From Mycobacterium sp. 141 (lineage in GTDB: Bacteria > Actinomycetota > Actinomycetes > Mycobacteriales > Mycobacteriaceae): a stretch of 64,000 nt of DNA. The stretch spans positions 248,001 to 312,000 of the forward strand of contig NZ_KB908258.1 in the NCBI RefSeq assembly GCF_000382405.1. Reading direction: 5' to 3'. The position numbers were made by a program, and so were the translations under genes. Each line of letters starts with the position of its first letter. Position 1 is the first letter of the stretch. The notes below the pieces were generated by a model that was given only the letters and a program-made list of their open reading frames with translations, ran no database searches and was not told the DNA's origin. Positions 61,897 to 64,000 of this stretch are shown piece by piece.

Positions 61897-63090
61897 TCAG
61901 CGAAACGCCGACTGCCCGGTCAGCGCGCGCCCGATGGACAGCATGTGCATCTCGCTGGTGCCCTCGTAGGTGAGCACCGACTCCAGGTTGTTGGCGTGAC
62001 GCAGCGGCGAGTACTCCAGCGTGATGCCACTGGCGCCCATGATGGTGCGGGATTCGCGGGCGATGGCCAGCGCCTCCCGCACGTTGTTGAGCTTGCCGAG
62101 GCTGATCTGGTCGGGGGTGACCCCGCAGGAGTCCTTGAGCCGACCGAGTTGCAGCGCGAGCAGCATGCCCTTGCCGAGCTCCAGGGTCATGTTGGCCAGC
62201 TTCTCCTGGGTCAACTGGTAGCCGGACAGCGGGCGGTCGAACACCTCGCGCACGCCGGCGTAGTCGATCGCGGCCTCCAGGCTGTCACGCGCGGCGCCCA
62301 CCGCGCCGAACACGATGCCGAACCGGGCCTCGTTCAGGCAGGACAGCGGACCACGCAGACCGACGGCCTCGGGCAACTGAGCCGACGCGGGCAGCCGGAC
62401 GTTGTCGAGCACCAGTTCCGAGGTGACCGATGCACGCAGCGACAGCTTCTTGTGGATGACGTTCGCGCTGAAGCCGGGGGTGTCGGTGGGCACCACGAAG
62501 CCGCGGACGCCGTCGTCGGTCTGCGCCCAGACAGTGGCCACATCGGCCAGATTGCCGTTGGTGATCCACATCTTGGTGCCGGACAGGATCCAGTCGGAGC
62601 CGTCGCGACGCGCGGCGGTGCGCATCCCGCCGGGATTGGAGCCGAAGTCGGCCTCGGTCAGGCCGAAGCAACCGATGGCGTCACCGCGGGCCAGCCGGGG
62701 CAGCCACTCCTGCTTCTGCTCCTCGGAACCCCAGCGGTGGATCGAGAACATCGACAGCGAGCCCTGCACCGAGACGAAGCTGCGTAATCCGCTGTCCCCT
62801 GCCTCGAGCTCAAGGCAGGCCAGGCCGTAGCTGACGGCGTTGGTGCCGGCGCAACCGTAACCCTGTAGGTGCATGCCGAGCAGGCCGAGTTCGCCGAACT
62901 CCTTGGCGAGTTCCCGGCCGGGCAGCTCACCCCGCTCAAACCATTCGGCGAGGTTGGGGCGCAGCCGGGTGTCGACGAATCGGCGCACGGTGGCCGCGAT
63001 GTCGCGTTCGTCGTCATCGAGCAGGGTGTCGATGCCGAACATCTCGAGCGGCCGCAGGTTCTTGGGCGCGGTCGGGGTCGTCGTGCTCAT
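61897..63090 (-). CDS. Acyl-CoA dehydrogenase, glutaryl-CoA dehydrogenase-like
   Basis: A 397-residue FAD enzyme starting at ATG 63090 (MSTTTPTAPKNL). N-terminal helical domain, then CFGLTEADFGSNPGGMRT, KMWITNGNLADVATVWA, and a C-terminal domain with RPLSGYQLTQEKLANM and the catalytic-base Glu in LTYEGTSEMHMLSIGR. The combination FGLTEADFGSNPG and TYEGT is typical of glutaryl-CoA dehydrogenases rather than straight-chain acyl-CoA dehydrogenases, although substrate is not certain. It follows dapC and links lysine synthesis genes with a lysine-degradation enzyme; this may be chance. Confidence 0.93.
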   Translation of the reverse strand: MSTTTPTAPKNLRPLEMFGIDTLLDDDERDIAATVRRFVDTRLRPNLAEWFERGELPGRELAKEFGELGLLGMHLQGYGCAGTNAVSYGLACLELEAGDSGLRSFVSVQGSLSMFSIHRWGSEEQKQEWLPRLARGDAIGCFGLTEADFGSNPGGMRTAARRDGSDWILSGTKMWITNGNLADVATVWAQTDDGVRGFVVPTDTPGFSANVIHKKLSLRASVTSELVLDNVRLPASAQLPEAVGLRGPLSCLNEARFGIVFGAVGAARDSLEAAIDYAGVREVFDRPLSGYQLTQEKLANMTLELGKGMLLALQLGRLKDSCGVTPDQISLGKLNNVREALAIARESRTIMGASGITLEYSPLRHANNLESVLTYEGTSEMHMLSIGRALTGQSAFR

Positions 63091-63135
63091 GGCTGAAACT
63101 CTACGAGCCAAAACCTGTTTCTCCGCCGAGCAGGT

Positions 63136-64000
63136 TCAGGTGAGGCGTGCGACGGCCGCGTCGATGCGTTCGTCGGTGGCCGTCAACGCGACCCGAACAT
63201 GCTGCGCGCCGGCCGGGCCGTAGAACTCGCCCGGCGCCACGAGGATGCCGCGTTCGGCCAGCCACGCGACGGTGTCACGGCAGGGTTCACCGCGACTGGC
63301 CCACAGGTACAGTCCGGCCTCGGAATACTCGATCGTGAACCCGGCCGACCGGAAGGCAGGCAGGAGCACCGCACGGCGACGTGCATAGCGGTCCCGTTGC
63401 GCGGCTTCGTGTTCGTCGTCGTCAAGAGCGGCAACCATGGCGGCCTGCACCGGTGTCGGGACGATCATGCCGGCGTGCTTGCGGACCGCCAGCAACTCCG
63501 CGACCACCGCCGGATCTCCGGCGACGAACCCCGCGCGGTAACCGGCCAGCGACGACGTCTTCGACAGGGAGTGGATGGCCAACAGCCCGGTGTGGTCACC
63601 GTCGCTCACGGCCGGATGCAGCACGCTGACCGGGTCGGCGTCCCAGCTGAGCCCGAGGTAGCACTCGTCGGACGCCACGAGGACGCCACGCTCACGCGCC
63701 CACGTCACCACCTTGCGCAGGTGTTCCACGCCGAGCACCCGGCCGGTCGGGTTGCTCGGCGAGTTGAGGTAGATCAGCGCGGGCACCTGGGGACCGAGCT
63801 GCGTCAGCGCATCGGCCCGGATGACCTGCGCTCCCGCCAGTCGCGCCCCGACCTCATAGGTGGGGTACGCAAGCTCGGGCACCACCACCGAATCGTGCGC
63901 GTCGAGGCCGAGAAGCGTCGGCAGCCAGGCGATCAGTTCTTTGGTGCCGATCACCGGTAGCACGGCATCGGGTGCCAGCTCGGTGATGCCGTATCGACGT
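63136..64000 (-). CDS. dapC: N-succinyldiaminopimelate aminotransferase, 5' end outside window
   Basis: At least 287 residues of a class I PLP aminotransferase that makes N-succinyl-LL-2,6-diaminopimelate in lysine and cell wall synthesis. The frame is open to base 64000 (RRYGITELAPDA), so about 70 N-terminal residues are missing. The visible part has VVPELAYPTYEVG, LIYLNSPSNPTGRVL, SDECYLGLSWD and the PLP lysine in SLSKTSSLAGYR, with the Arg-containing end LVAPGEFYGPAGAQHVRVAL. The match to Rv1178 from memory is close. Confidence 0.95.
   Translation of the reverse strand, partial: RRYGITELAPDAVLPVIGTKELIAWLPTLLGLDAHDSVVVPELAYPTYEVGARLAGAQVIRADALTQLGPQVPALIYLNSPSNPTGRVLGVEHLRKVVTWARERGVLVASDECYLGLSWDADPVSVLHPAVSDGDHTGLLAIHSLSKTSSLAGYRAGFVAGDPAVVAELLAVRKHAGMIVPTPVQAAMVAALDDDEHEAAQRDRYARRRAVLLPAFRSAGFTIEYSEAGLYLWASRGEPCRDTVAWLAERGILVAPGEFYGPAGAQHVRVALTATDERIDAAVARLT

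Overview
The window looks like the chromosome of a non-tuberculous, probably fast-growing mycobacterium (Mycolicibacterium type). The DNA is GC-rich, GTG and TTG starts are common, and most proteins belong to families typical of the genus (Kgd, LpqY-SugABC, GlgM, GpgS, LprE, an EspC-like protein). From my recollection of the M. tuberculosis H37Rv map, the gene order follows Rv1253 down to Rv1178 in reverse, with local gains and losses. No tRNA, rRNA, IS element, prophage or CRISPR array was found, and no stretch over 300 bases lacks a gene.

Layout. 1-2.8 kb: 3' part of a DEAD-box helicase gene, an LprE-type lipoprotein and a DUF559 gene whose usual N-terminus is cut off by a stop codon. 2.8-9.5 kb: a very large nuclease/helicase fusion and two drug-efflux MFS pumps. 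9.7-20.4 kb: central carbon metabolism (kgd, malic enzyme), a methionine aminopeptidase divergent from a small XRE regulator with a duplicated palindromic operator between them, a SAM methyltransferase, an SDR, the LpqZ lipoprotein and CorA. 20.4-25.5 kb: the trehalose-recycling importer lpqY-sugA-sugB-sugC with a translationally coupled SUFU-domain gene. 25.7-32.4 kb: membrane and stress proteins, a CitE-like lyase, an MgtE-N/PRC protein, a DUF1003 protein, a transglycosylase-like protein behind a CRP-like site, and Mrp. 32.4-36.5 kb: the envelope-stress group sigE-rseA-htrA-tatB and an O-methyltransferase.

36.6-40 kb: a TetR-controlled ABC efflux operon ending in a decayed methyltransferase fragment. 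40-42.6 kb: divergent glgC and glgM, the ADP-glucose/alpha-glucan pathway. 42.6-46.4 kb: a probable operon log-folP2-gpgS-divIVA-like-tagA followed by DUF3117; gpgS starts methylglucose lipopolysaccharide synthesis. 46.5-49 kb: a STAND-type ATPase without a C-terminal DNA-binding domain and an orphan ESX-type secreted protein. 49-53.2 kb: an ABC-F protein with an elaborate leader, an S4 protein, and divergent dapE and dapD. 53.2 kb: a 33-residue cysteine-rich metallothionein-like gene. 53.4-57.5 kb: GH27 alpha-galactosidase lipoprotein, VOC protein, FadD36, Nudix hydrolase, secreted protein. 57.6-61.9 kb: proline catabolism (pruB, pruA) with its PucR-type regulator pruC. 61.9-64 kb: an acyl-CoA dehydrogenase and the 3' part of dapC.

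The most notable items not explained by ordinary gene annotation are the metallothionein-like microgene with a dyad over its start, the ABC-F leader (nine-codon uORF plus a stem that can bury the start codon), the MetAP/XRE operator pair, the SUFU gene fused by overlap to the trehalose importer, the interrupted DUF559 gene and the methyltransferase remnant.
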